From assembly GCF_014805625.2 (NCBI RefSeq), contig NW_023998422.1, forward strand, positions 9,749,343 through 9,813,342: DNA of 64,000 nt, given 5' to 3'. Under the pieces are notes generated by a model. That model was not told the origin of the DNA. It was given only the letters and a program-made list of their open reading frames with translations, and searched no databases. Shown one piece after another: positions 1-9,994 of this stretch (position 1 is the stretch's first letter; each line of letters opens with the position of its first letter). Both the position numbers and the translations under genes were made by a program. The DNA comes from Glossina fuscipes (taxonomy: Eukaryota > Arthropoda > Insecta > Diptera > Glossinidae).

Positions 1-560
1 AGAGTAATTTCAAGGTAGGGGGCATTACCCCTAATTACATGTTTTACGAAAAACAAGAGATAGAGTTTCTACAATAGGCATGTTACCTCATAGAGCAGGA
101 TGATTACTTGCATAGCCTTAAAATTCTCTCTCTGCATATTCGTTAGAAACTATGTGACTGTGTATATTGGGCCGACGGATCTATAGTTGCAATAAACTTA
201 AAGAAAAAACTCAGTGAAAAGACATAGGAGGATTGTGATCAAAAAGTAGTGGGACTGCACTTTTTCAAAACACCCGCGCTATGATATCGATGTATATATA
301 TTATATATAATATCGATCAAAAAAATGATAGGTTAATATGATTCTTATGAACTTATGTAACTGTGTGCATTGGACCTGCAGTTCCATAGTTGCAATTATG
401 TTAAAAAAAAAAAACTCAGCCTAAGAGTGAAAAGGATGAATTCCATTCTGGACAAAAAGTGGTGGAACTGCATTTTTTTAAAACACCTGCGCAATCGATA
501 TATGTATTTTTTTGGTAGATTAACATGATTGCTGTGGACAGCTGTATTGTCTAAAAAGTA
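1..560. repeat. diverged ~203-bp tandem repeat
   Basis: The block from about 151 (TATGTGACTGTG) recurs at about 354 (TATGTAACTGTG), followed in both units by a TATAGTTGCAAT or CATAGTTGCAAT block, an A-rich run ending ACTCAG, and an AAAAGT(A/G)GTGG block leading to AAACACC(C/T)GCGC. The period is about 203 bp. A third partial unit seems to start near 508. An AT-rich inverted repeat with ATCGAT cores lies at about 283-318. No coding potential was seen. Confidence 0.6.
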
Positions 561-2080
561 TTGTACCTTCGGTGCACTCCAAACTTCATTCATCAAATTC
601 GTACTCATATACACTTTCTTGTGTATTTAAGAGAGAAAAGCAATCTTTCTTTTGTTTACCGCTTTCTTTTGGCCGATGTGCGAAATAGGATACATTAATT
701 ATTGATACGCAGGCATTACATGCTATTATGAAGCTACAATTAAAATGTAAGCTCAAACAGTTGATTGGTAACCACTGGTGAGCCACATTACTAAAAGTTA
801 CGACGTAATGAAATTTTGATAAAGTGAGCTTTTAAGGTGAAAACACATTGTGTCACGTGCTGCAAATGCCTTCACACTTACTCTGCACGTATCCAGCATC
901 TACAAAAAGTCTTAGAAAGTAGAACATTCTGAATCGATTTAGAAACGTCTGTCCGTGTGTCCATTCAACGAAAACGCTCTCACGGCCATAATGGCTTGAA
1001 ATTTGGTGCAAACATTGGAAGCTCTTTCAGGTAGTGAATGTTCGAAAGACACACCCACAGCAAAACATAAGCTCAGAGCACTCCTGCTTATGTTTTGAAA
1101 AGCAAAACAAATTGCGTTTTTCGTCATTGCCCACAAAACTGCAGCAGATAAAATCATAAAGATTTTTCCGTGAGCACGCTCACTTAATATTACAAACTGA
1201 CGACATTTAATTTTTGTCGTTGCTTTTTTTTTATAAGTATTGGTGGTCTTCCACCTGATATCGCAATCCTCGTTCATACATTACAGTATCCATCCAATAA
1301 GAATTCAAAGCACTTGCTAGTCCTTCTTACGTATGTTTTTGCTGCTGGTTATACCATTTCTCCGTCAGGTTCAACACGTTGAAATGCATTGAAAGTGACT
1401 TTTTGTCGTCGCACGATGATGTGTAGAGTGAGCTTTCTTTAATTTTATCTACACAAAAGTCGGCAGAATACATTAATCGGGGTCATTTGAATACACCAAA
1501 GAGCTTAAGATTTTCTCCGCTTTTCCTATCTGCTCATTAACTGTTTTCACATGGAAGCATTCCTATTATATCAATCAAAGCCGAGAGGCTGACGCCAAAT
1601 TATTCAAATATGTCATTTTATTAGTGCTTAGAGGTATTTACTGATTATAAACATTTGCTAGAATGCTATCGGGTCTTTGTGCTGCTCACACATTTTTTAA
1701 GCAACCAGTTTCGTATGCACTTGACATTAGAAACATAGATTTTTTTCGTTTCATTTTTTTTTCTACGTTTAAAGTTGAACGAACGCAATTTGCAAAGTCG
1801 CTATTAGTTCAGGATAAGACCTGTTTGTAGATGAAAATTGTTTTTGGCGTAAGAAAAACTGGACATACGTGTCTTTCTTATGTAAATATCTAATATGTTA
1901 TAAATTAAGTATAGCCCAGGATGAATGAATGGGAGTCCATAACGATTACTTATTATTGCATTGCTGCATCGGTATTATTAGCAGCAATTTGCCAGAAACT
2001 AACTACTAACAAGTAGAAATTTTCTGGTTTTATTTCTTGATTTGTTTTTGCGGTATTTTCTTAAAAGTTAACGAACATCT
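561..2080. other. intergenic, no gene seen
   Basis: AT-rich DNA in which short open frames on both strands lack signal peptides, motifs or splice sites. It is the upstream flank of the secreted-protein gene that starts at 2187. Confidence 0.6.
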
Positions 2081-2087
2081 TTTTGCC

Positions 2088-2093
2088 TATAAA
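2088..2093 (+). promoter_or_regulatory. TATA box
   Basis: TATAAA lies 99 bp upstream of the start codon at 2187, in the right orientation to place transcription start near 2118-2130. Inferred from position only. Confidence 0.5.
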
Positions 2094-2186
2094 TTTCTCT
2101 GCAAGATCTGGAACTATTTTATTTATTCATCGCGTATCCAGTGGCATATAACGTTGCTGTGAACGCTTTACAAACAAATAACGAAA

Positions 2187-2735
2187 ATGAAGTATCTTTG
2201 TTGTGTTTGGTTGTTTGTGATCTGTTTAGTGATTTATGCTCAGCAATTCGCTATGGGTTTGCATATACAACGGGCTCCGGAAATTGTCGAAAGGATAACA
2301 CGTCAGGCTACACGTTACATTGGCGGTATCGTTGGTGGTGGCGGTGTTGCACAAAATTATCGACCTTCGCAACATATAGCGACTGCCGCTAATTATAATA
2401 AGCGCACTTTGCCATCTAATTTAGGCGGAGCAGCCATCAATTTGAATGCTGGTCAGCGTACTAAAGGTGTTGGAGCATACAGTTTCGGTGGTATGGCTAG
2501 TGGTCGTCCTTCTTATGGCAACACATTCGCTATTAATACAGCGGCCGTTGGGCCTGGCGGCGGTGGCGGTAATGCCGTTCCTGTTGGTTCAATTAAGTCT
2601 ACTAATGGCTTACACTCACAATTATTCAATCAACAATTGCAGCAGCATTTATTGAAAGCTCAACAATATCAGCAACAACAAAATAGAGCACAACAACAAC
2701 AAGTGTACCGTCAACCGTACAATGGCAATTATTAA
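2187..2735 (+). CDS. secreted Gly/Gln-rich protein, 182 aa
   Basis: A single-exon frame starting with a clear signal peptide (MKYLCCVWLFVICLVIYAQQ). The mature part is low in complexity: a short basic segment (RAPEIVERITRQATRYIGG), Gly/Ala/Asn-rich stretches with a GPGGGGG run near residue 128, then a glutamine-rich tail of about 35 residues with repeated QQ and a C-terminal YRQPYNGNY. No enzymatic domain is visible. The composition resembles insect cuticle, chorion or silk-like extracellular proteins, but the family is not recognised. A TATA box lies upstream and AATAAA about 90 bp after the stop, so it looks like an intact gene. The frame starting at 2141 is its shadow. Structural extracellular role is inference. 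Confidence 0.7.
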   Translation: MKYLCCVWLFVICLVIYAQQFAMGLHIQRAPEIVERITRQATRYIGGIVGGGGVAQNYRPSQHIATAANYNKRTLPSNLGGAAINLNAGQRTKGVGAYSFGGMASGRPSYGNTFAINTAAVGPGGGGGNAVPVGSIKSTNGLHSQLFNQQLQQHLLKAQQYQQQQNRAQQQQVYRQPYNGNY

Positions 2736-2822
2736 GGATGTGAGATAAAATTTTGAAAGTAAAATTTGGAAAAATATTGTGCGTATGTGAGTGGGCAGAG
2801 GAAAAAGGGGAAAAATATGATA

Positions 2823-2828
2823 AATAAA
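2823..2828 (+). terminator. polyadenylation signal
   Basis: AATAAA 88 bp after the stop codon of the 2187-2735 gene. Confidence 0.5.
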
Positions 2829-3159
2829 ATGAAAACGTGAGCGATAAAAAAGTTTAACTTGTAGATTTTGAAAGAATGTTGTTTGTACTGTTGCGTAAAA
2901 GTAACCAAACCCTCAGTCCTTTGATAAGCGACTTGGCAAAATTTTTGATCGAGGGATACATGGGATGGAAGAAAGGTTTTTTGATAATTTCTTTTGAGTA
3001 TTGATAAAGTATTCCTTCTTCAGTTAATGGAGCTTTGCGGCCTTTTGTGCATCCTTTTTGTGCAAATTTCAATTAAAAAACAAAAAATAAAAACTCTATA
3101 GTAGTAAACGGTCCGGGATTAATTATACTCATTTATCTTCACGGATCAACTTTTTAAAA

Positions 3160-3365
3160 TAAAGCGTTTTAATAAAAGTGGTCTCATCTGAATCATTTTT
3201 AAAGCAAGTCAGTATACAAAATTTCATCGAAACATCTCAAAAATTACGGCCTGTAGCTTGGAGATGAGAATGCAGACAGACGGACAGACAAACCATCAGT
3301 ATGATAGAGGGTGGATTTATCTCAAGTTTTCTGGGTATGGCATACATGCGCACATAAAGTGAAAA
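3160..3365 (-). repeat. dispersed repeat copy (CAGACGGACAGAC family)
   Basis: Contains AAAGTGGTCTCATCTGAATCATTTT, a CATCGAAA(C)ATCTCAAAA block, GACAGACGGACAGACAAACC and a TCTCAAG...TTTTCTGGGTATGGCATACATGCGCACA end. The same ordered blocks recur throughout the window in both orientations. No coding capacity. Confidence 0.65.
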
Positions 3366-3369
3366 TTTT

Positions 3370-4350
3370 GTCGGGCCTTCCATAGGCCATTTTCAAAAAG
3401 CATGCTTCGAGAAGAACGCATTTAAAGTGTCGAGTGCCCATACACTGCGATAAAATTATGTACGAAAAATTAAATTATTTTTTCATTTGAAACTCTTACT
3501 TAATGTACGAAAAAGTTTGAAAAAATACTCTCCACATTTTATCCTTTTCCGCTTTCAAAAAGAACTTCGATTTTCAATCACATACTTGCAATTGTTGCAA
3601 GGTGTTTTCCAAGGGCCTTCCTAATCACGCATATACACACAGCATAGTTCCGGTGAACTCACCAGATTTGTATTATTATGAATGTTCAATGTCTTCGTTA
3701 AGTCAGAGACTTCTTTTCAATTTTAGCTAAGCGATTGCTCGCAATGATTTATGACGTGCTTTCACTTTAGTTTTGTCCCCGTTCTGTTGCGATTTGTCGT
3801 AAAGAATTTTTTTTGGGATCGAAAAGACGCTTATTTTCCGTTGTAATGTGGCGAGATATATATATGCATATAATAGATCTAGCGGAAAGTTTTTTAGAAT
3901 CCTAATTTGTGAATATAGTGGGGAAAGGCTTGTTGAGCTGGGCCTTTGCGCCGTCTCCCATAGTGTCAGGCAATGATTTTGCTCTAACGTGATTTTGACA
4001 GTGTCGTCACTGGTTTGTCGTCTGTTTGAAATTTTTCGAGCCATCTTCTGCATGATTTATCAGATACTTTACTTTCACTAAATTCTTACAATAAAGTTTT
4101 GCTGCATGCTTCTGCAGCATTGAGATTTGAAATGTCGCCACCATTGACGAATCCATGTAATTTTGAGATAGTATCAAGCTTCAAACGAAGCGTGCCAAAA
4201 TTTCACGAGATTCCAATCATTAGCTTACAAGTGACAATTGTTTAAATGCTCCGTGCCTTTGTAATTTTCAAAATAATAGAAAAGCTTTTTCAATGGAAAA
4301 GGTATGGTTTAAGCAAACCAATAACTTGATTCTATTCATCGACACAAATG
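3370..4350. other. intergenic, no gene seen
   Basis: AT-rich. The 108-codon minus-strand frame at 3727-4053 has no recognisable motif or signal and is not called. Confidence 0.5.
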
Positions 4351-4359
4351 GTGAACTAG

Positions 4360-5165
4360 ATTTTATATGGGGCCGTACAAACATCGGTGATGCTTAACGT
4401 TCTGGTCGCCCGAATTCGGAAACTGTTTCAGGAAACACAAAACAAGTGCAGAAAATCTTGTTGGGAGACTGGGGAGTGAAATTGCGTAAGACGCCTTCAT
4501 TTCATGTATTTACAATTCTGCATGGACATTTGGCCATGAGAAAACCTTGTTGGAAGTGGGAGCCTCGTTGCTCACGTTAACTAAAGGTAACAACGTTTTT
4601 TAGGCTGTTTAAGCGAAAAACGAAAGATTTTTTCATGCTAAGCATCATTTCATCCCTGCACTCCAGAGTCAAATCGGCAACCAATGCAAAATGCAGTTGA
4701 AAGCTCTATAGCGTTCGTATTTTGCGGTTACGTTTTGTATAACATTTCGCATGAGTATCCGAGCAGGTAAGAATCGCACTTGGCAGACCAGTATTCGCGT
4801 GTTGAGCCCTCAAGTGGACTAGAGGTTACTTTGCTTATAGCTATAATGGAAGTTTAGTAAGTCGAGGTATAACATTTACCGACTGGTCCACAACTATTAG
4901 CCTATGGGCCCCGCTTCCTTATTTCTTACTGCTTTCTTTGTTTATACTCGCTGTCAACGATTTCCGCAAACAAGAAACATTCACTGAGTGATTGACCGTA
5001 TTAAGGAAACAAAAAAGTGGTACAGTATTAATTGGTCATCTTGAAAAGGGACAAGGAATTGATATTGCATACCATTATTAGCATATTTGAATGGCGAAAT
5101 GCGAGACAAATGGTCCCTATCCTACTTTATGTGTTCTATGTTCCAGCACACAACTAGATTGGTAC
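4360..5165 (+). pseudogene. mariner (Tc1/mariner) transposase relic
   Basis: Short mariner-like peptides appear in order in shifting frames. A segment like the N-terminal helix-turn-helix linker is followed by QKILLGDWGVKLR (about 4448-4486), VFTILHGHLAMRKPCWKWEPR (about 4506-4568, matching the conserved 'hIHEHLxMRKLCxKWVPR' block), then a HHF...ESNRQ-like block near 4645-4690 and an IGHLEKGQGID block near 5035-5065 followed by AYHY/AYL. Frames are broken by several stops and indels, so this is a dead copy. The subfamily looks irritans-like, from memory of the conserved blocks. Confidence 0.7.
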
Positions 5166-5169
5166 CTAA

Positions 5170-5660
5170 AATCTAGAGTCTTGCTTGGTTTATGATCACT
5201 AGACTCTTGCTTTATTTTAGTTATGATACATGTTTCATTTTCTGTAGATCGACGTTGATTTTATGTTCGTTGATGACTAGCCGTAGTTTATCGGGATTTT
5301 TGCAAAGCTTATTCACGTTGCCATATATTAAGTAAATTGTTTTTAGTAATAACTAAATCTCGATACCGTTATTAAGACTAACGGTTGATTTGGACGGTTT
5401 TCCTTCAGCCCGATGGAAAAGAAATACACGTTATATTATAATATCTCACGACAGCAAAGTGTGGTTCTGCCTTTGTGAAATTTTTGGTGGAAACGTCTTT
5501 AATTTTGTACCTAAAGGTATGCTTCCATTTTATCACAAAGCATTTCGCTGAAAAAAAAAGACTTAAGTAAAAAACTTTACACTAGAAGGCTGTGCGCATA
5601 TATTTATTTTTATGTATTTATTATTAAGTGCTTCTCTAAGTCGAATTATAAAATTAAATT
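5170..5660. other. intergenic, no gene seen
   Basis: AT-rich spacer at the 3' side of the minus-strand gene at 5683-5892. It includes TTTATT motifs at 5600-5620 that read AATAAA on the minus strand and could serve as its polyadenylation signal. Confidence 0.5.
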
Positions 5661-5682
5661 TACACGTAAACTTTCATAGCCG

Positions 5683-5892
5683 TTAACCATAGTAGCGGCC
5701 ATGGCGCCTGTAGCCCCCATAACCTCCATAACGTACACCAGACACTTGACCAACGTTATCGTAATCTCCGTCAGCGGCTATATCCATAACTAAGTCCTTC
5801 GTTTCAAATAATTCTTCATCGATAGGGTTCGCCTGCACCGTGGCTAACATAAGCATGCAAGCCAAAAATAATAAATTTAACCAGAAACGCAT
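5683..5892 (-). CDS. small secreted Gly/Tyr-rich protein, 69 aa
   Basis: An intact single-exon frame. Residues 1-21 form a signal peptide (MRFWLNLLFLACMLMLATVQA). It is followed by an acidic propeptide-like segment (NPIDEELFETKDLVMDIAADGDYD) and a short Gly/Tyr/Arg tail (RYGGYGGYRRHGRYYG). The layout of signal, acidic spacer and Gly/Tyr-rich tail matches the other small genes at 9995-10315 and 28027-28515. A TATAAAAG box lies about 105 bp upstream. The YGGY-type tail is typical of insect cuticle-associated glycine-rich peptides and of some glycine-rich antimicrobial peptides; the sequence alone does not decide. Confidence 0.7.
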   Translation of the reverse strand: MRFWLNLLFLACMLMLATVQANPIDEELFETKDLVMDIAADGDYDNVGQVSGVRYGGYGGYRRHGRYYG

Positions 5893-5993
5893 TTTCGTTG
5901 TTCTTATTTTTTCTTTCTTGCGAATTTTTTGAAAACTTTGTTTTCTTTATAATTTTTGAAAGCCTTTTACTTGTTTCACTTGATTAGCTAAGA

Positions 5994-6001
5994 CTTTTAT
6001 A
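5994..6001 (-). promoter_or_regulatory. TATA box
   Basis: TATAAAAG on the minus strand, about 102 bp before the start codon at 5892. Confidence 0.55.
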
Positions 6002-6009
6002 GACAACTA

Positions 6010-7460
6010 AATGGAAATTAATATTTTAGTAAATCAATTGTAACTGTAGACTAGAGAATATATATTCGCTTTATTAACTTCTACTATATGATTAGAGAAT
6101 TTAGTGAATCATATTAAGGTTTTTTTTTTTTTTATAATTTTGCGACTTATGTGACGCTGTGAACGGTTTCAGAAACTTTGTATGATGTGTGTTTACAGCA
6201 ACGGACATGTAAATAGCAAAACTTTAATAAACAAATTTTAAAGGTACAACTCGTGGTTCTTAGCACTGCTATGACAATACAATATTTCAGGAGAATATGT
6301 ATACGGTTTTTTTTTTTGGTTCTTTCTGCATTGAGGCTGAAATAATTAGGTTATGGCTTATAATGTTCTTGCAATAATGGAGGAAGACTTTTTTGCTTTC
6401 AAAGGAAATCGGAACTAAGAAAGCCCACCGATGGCACTGCAATATCAGCAAATGGTTGTCATTTAGCAGAACCAATATGAATGAGAAGGAAAAGGGCTTG
6501 AAAAAAGTGTAGCGGAGCAATGCTGCGTTGAATACAGTTAGACAAAATGACAGAACACACACAAGAGAAATCGGGCACGCCTATTCAATACGTTGAATAT
6601 TGAAATTTCATTCGTTTGTTAAAACGTTTGCAGCGCTTAGAGAGAGGCTTCAGGGAATTTATAAAATCTACATATTCACACATAGTCCAGATAGTTACAT
6701 CTGAACTATTCTCGACATGTTTGTCAATCCGTCTGTCCCCATATCTGTTAATTGCTTTGCTAGACGTACTTGCAATTGGAAATATTCAGGCATTTGCCCC
6801 AGACCTACGATATAAATTTTCACTATTATTCTACAATAATATAAAAATCAATCACACCCATCCATATTATAGATGAGTATGAAAATCTAGTTTCTCTTCT
6901 TTTTTTTGATGTTTTCGAATAGCGGTTATGTATATAAAAAAAATCGATCGCAGTCAAATATAAGTTTTCCACTAGTTTTTTCTTTGGTGCGTTGTTTATC
7001 TGTCCACGGCTGTATGTAAACAAAAAATAAGTTCACTGAAGTCTAACCGCAAAACGTATCAAATGTCTGACAGTTTAGCTTAATTTCCGTACGAATTTGT
7101 ATTTAATTTCAATTTGAATAAAAAAGTAGAAAAAGGTCTTGAAGGTTATTAAGTTAGATATGAACTTAAGCGCATGTATAAACTTTCGCAAATTTTTGCT
7201 TTTGTTCAAATATAATTTTACAAACGATTTTCATATCTCTTAGTTCTTTATTTTTATAAAAATAAAAACTTTAATCAAGTGAAAGCAATAAAAATTCTTC
7301 GCTTTTTGTGTCAACATTTTCGACGAATTGCTTGAGTTCGTTCATTTGAAACTGATTTTTATCAGTGCGCTCTCACATTCATTTGTAATATATGATGATG
7401 TTGTAGACATTATGGTTAACTTTTAAAATCTTCCTAATGTTCAATATATTTCCATATCCT
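6010..7460. other. intergenic, no convincing gene
   Basis: AT-rich with a poly-T run at 6119-6133. A fragment near 6690-6790 (TTTGTCAATCCGTCTGTCCCC) resembles the dispersed repeat family but is too diverged to delimit. Confidence 0.4.
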
Positions 7461-7465
7461 ATCCA

Positions 7466-7790
7466 ACTTGTGGTATAGAGGTATATTAAGTTTGTGTGGA
7501 TGTATGGTTTGAGATAGACCCACCTTTTGTTATACTAACCAATGCCGATTTATTGCGTAAGGCATTTTATTAAGCCGTACAAGTTTGTCTGTCCGTCCAT
7601 CTGCCTTGCTTCTTTGTGTTCAGCTTACAGGTCACAAATTTTTGGTTATTTTGATGAAATTTGCAAACCGGCATGTTATGATTCTACGAAATACATTGCA
7701 AGAGGTATGTTTAGTCGTCTCGATTAACTTTAATCTTACCACGTTGCGCTTTCAAGGGTCATTTGATTTTCATCAGTGGATATCTTGTCA
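7466..7790 (+). repeat. dispersed repeat copy
   Basis: Starts with CCAACTTGTGGTATAGAGGTATATTAAGTTTGTG, continues with GATAGACCCACCTTTTGTTAT and GTTTGTCTGTCCGTCCAT, and then the GTCACAAATTTTTGGTTATTTTGATGAAAT block. The order matches the other copies in this window. Confidence 0.65.
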
Positions 7791-8482
7791 CTTTTTATTC
7801 GATTTTCTCTAAATATATTTAATGACAGCAATGAACAACTCCGCCAAAGCGTTTACGACAATATTAGTTATTAATTTATTAACTTCACAGACCAGAATTC
7901 GATCCAATGATCACTTCAGTAGTCGCATAATATGCTTTGATACCTTATTCTACTCTTTAATAACTTCGTAGATCGTTTCTCATTTTGGTCCTCACAAGCT
8001 TTGTTAAATATATAAGCGAATTTAAATTATAAGCAAAAACAATAATATTTTATTTATTCCAAGGATTCGCATGAGTGACTGAGAATCATCACGTACCATA
8101 ATGCGTTATAAAAAGATTAGGGGGAAATCAATAAATGAAGGTACACGAAACTTCCATGTTCCCATTTTCAAAGGTATTTCAGCTACTATTAGTAAATCGT
8201 AATGAAAGGGGTTGATTGCAAATAATTACATCAATCAGAAGTGACCGTTTTACGATCCTGTAAAAATACAATTTGGATATGCCAGTAATTTCTCCGAAAG
8301 TGTTAGGAAAAAGAGGACGCTTTGCTTCACTATTTATCGAACGTGAGAGATTATTCTCTCGTTTGGTATGCCTCCGTAGTCGACAGCTTTTTATTTGCGG
8401 CTTTGCATATTTCTCCTTTCTGACATTGCAAGCTTGGAAAGCACGAACTTTTAAAGCATTTCTTGCAAGCTAAACTTCTTCT

Positions 8483-8496
8483 TGTCTTACTGTGGG
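8483..8496 (+). repeat. 5' target-site duplication of the 8497-9627 insertion
   Basis: TGTCTTACTGTGGG occurs here and again at 9628-9641, directly on each side of the GC-richer insertion. The exact 3' limit here is blurred by the run of nine G at 8494-8502. Confidence 0.7.
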
Positions 8497-8498
8497 GG

Positions 8499-8600
8499 GG
8501 GGAGATGAACTATGCTTTGATAAGAAGTATAGATGTGCCGAAACTCTCACCTCCCAGCGGTGATCCCCGGGCAACGGCTTCGGCCGGCTAAGAAGAGTTT
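8499..8600 (+). ncRNA. HDV-like self-cleaving ribozyme (candidate)
   Basis: All elements occur in canonical order. P1 5' GGGGA (8499-8503), long J1/2 (8504-8540), P2 5' AAACTCT (8541-8547), P3 CACC/GGTG (8548-8551, 8559-8562) closing L3 TCCCAGC, P1 3' TCCCC (8564-8568), joining GGGCAAC (8569-8575, same as in HDV), P4 CGGC-TTCG-GCCG (8575-8586), J4/2 GCTAAGA with candidate catalytic C8588, and P2 3' AGAGTTT (8594-8600). The CC of L3 can pair with GG8569-8570 as P1.1. Weak points are a P1 of only five base pairs and a 37-nt J1/2, longer than in HDV. Folding was done by eye. Confidence 0.7.
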
Positions 8601-9034
8601 AAGGTTTTGGGCTGCTAACTCGGCGACGAGTTTCTGATAGATGGTGGAGGGGTTGGCTGAAAGAAGAGCTCTTACTCAATAAGCTAGTTACTACCGAGGA
8701 AATATACTGAATGGTTTGTAAGTACAATGAAGGTAGTAATCTAGCGAGTGCATGGTAGAGTGCATTAGATTGTCTGCCATGTCCAGTGCAATACCCGAGA
8801 CCTATATATCTTGAAGAAAAGTAGTTCATTGGTGTTAGCTACCAGGAAAGTATGGAGGATCCGAAGCAAGTACGGTTGTTTTTAACAAACGCCCAAAGTA
8901 TGCCATAAGGCTTTGCAAAATAAACTGGGAGCCACGGGGGTCAGGAAGCTCGCTCACTAAGCCACGTATGCCTGCGGGTATATGATGGACTTGTTCTTAA
9001 GTCGTAACAAATAAATAAATTAATTACACTATTT

Positions 9035-9180
9035 ATGCAAAAAGGAATTGACGGACGGCTTTCCCTTTGGCCGAATAAAAGAAAATGTCTGGTAAATTAA
9101 TTAATACATGCAAAAAGGAATTGACGGACGGCTTTCCCTTTGGCCGAATGAAAGAAAATGTCTGGTAAATTAATTAATAC
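9035..9180 (+). repeat. 73-bp tandem duplication
   Basis: Two head-to-tail copies starting ATGCAAAAAGGAATTGACGG at 9035 and 9108, differing at a single position (GAATAAAAG versus GAATGAAAG). A third partial unit (ATGCAGAAATGG) starts at 9181. The near identity indicates a recent duplication inside the inserted element. Confidence 0.9.
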
Positions 9181-9277
9181 ATGCAGAAATGGAAAAGGGA
9201 TATGACGAATAAGTTCTCCCCTTTTACCTATTTTTACTTTTGAACACATGTCATGGATGCCTGCGGGTAATGGTGGT

Positions 9278-9620
9278 AATTGATCAACAAGCACAGTGGA
9301 AGCCTTATGGCGGAAGCAGTCAGTTGATCAATTGGTGAGTCCTGACTACTGGGTGCGGCCCTTCGGGGAGTACTCGTGGTGGTTGTGGTTGGCGAGTTCC
9401 TAGCTAAAATGGAACAATTGAGTGCAGCTAGGCCTCGCCATTCACCAGAGTGGGGTTTATTGTTCCATACACAATAAACTATTCTGGACTCTGGTGCTGT
9501 TTAGGCCCCTACTCTGTGGGGATTGTCTAACTCGCCAGGGGGCGTAGTACGCTTAAAAAGTGGTTTGGGCCACCGTGGGGTTAAGCCTTACAGGCAGGAA
9601 CCCACGTTAAACCCTTGTCA
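9278..9620 (+). other. chain of strong inverted repeats (structured RNA region)
   Basis: Successive stems: AATTGATCAAC (9278-9288) with GTTGATCAATT (9323-9333); GGCGAG plus CCTAGCT (9391-9405) with AGCTAGG plus CTCGCC (9426-9439); CACCAGAGT (9443-9451) with ACTCTGGTG (9488-9496), enclosing TTTATTGT (9456-9463) with ACAATAAA (9471-9478); then CCCC/GGGG near 9506-9521 and CGTGGGG/CCCACG near 9574-9605. This looks like the folded 3' untranslated end of the element. Confidence 0.7.
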
Positions 9621-9627
9621 CAAATTC

Positions 9628-9641
9628 TGTCTTACTGTGGG
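9628..9641 (+). repeat. 3' target-site duplication
   Basis: Exact second copy of TGTCTTACTGTGGG (see 8483-8496). Confidence 0.7.
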
Positions 9642-9994
9642 TAACTATGGTTTAATTCGAGAATATGAAAATTTGGTTTGCCACGCGCTACTCCTAAGTT
9701 AATCCTTATGAGAAAAGCTAACTCAAGAGAACAGAACCTTTCGAATGGTTACTTACTTATTGTGAATTTCCTTATGGAAATTTCCCAGGTCAGAGCTTGA
9801 ATTGACACATCGTAGCAAGTATTACCCAATCTTTGTGCTACATATGCTATCAAAAGGTCTCAATAATAAATTTTGCAAATTTAAATGTTTCTAAGCAACC
9901 AATCATAGCAATTTAGCATAACAAAGAAGAAGAATTGATTATTCCCACTATAGTCACATATTTTAGCATTTATTTAAGCCGTTTGTTTAACAAA

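Larger units (their letters stand above)
8497..9627 (+). mobile_element. non-autonomous retroelement-like insertion with 5' HDV-like ribozyme
   Basis: A 1.13-kb block, clearly richer in GC than its surroundings, bounded by a 14-bp direct repeat (TGTCTTACTGTGGG). No long open frame exists in any frame, so it cannot encode its own transposition. From 5' to 3' it holds a foldable HDV-like ribozyme (8499-8600), a unique segment, a 73-bp tandem duplication (9035-9180), and a hairpin-rich 3' third. It does not end in poly-A. The motif TGCCTGCGGGTA appears at 8970 and again at 9256. HDV-like ribozymes are known at the 5' ends of R2, LOA and related non-LTR elements, and short internally deleted R2 elements keep only the ends. 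This copy fits that pattern, but no clade can be named without a sequence search. Confidence 0.7.
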
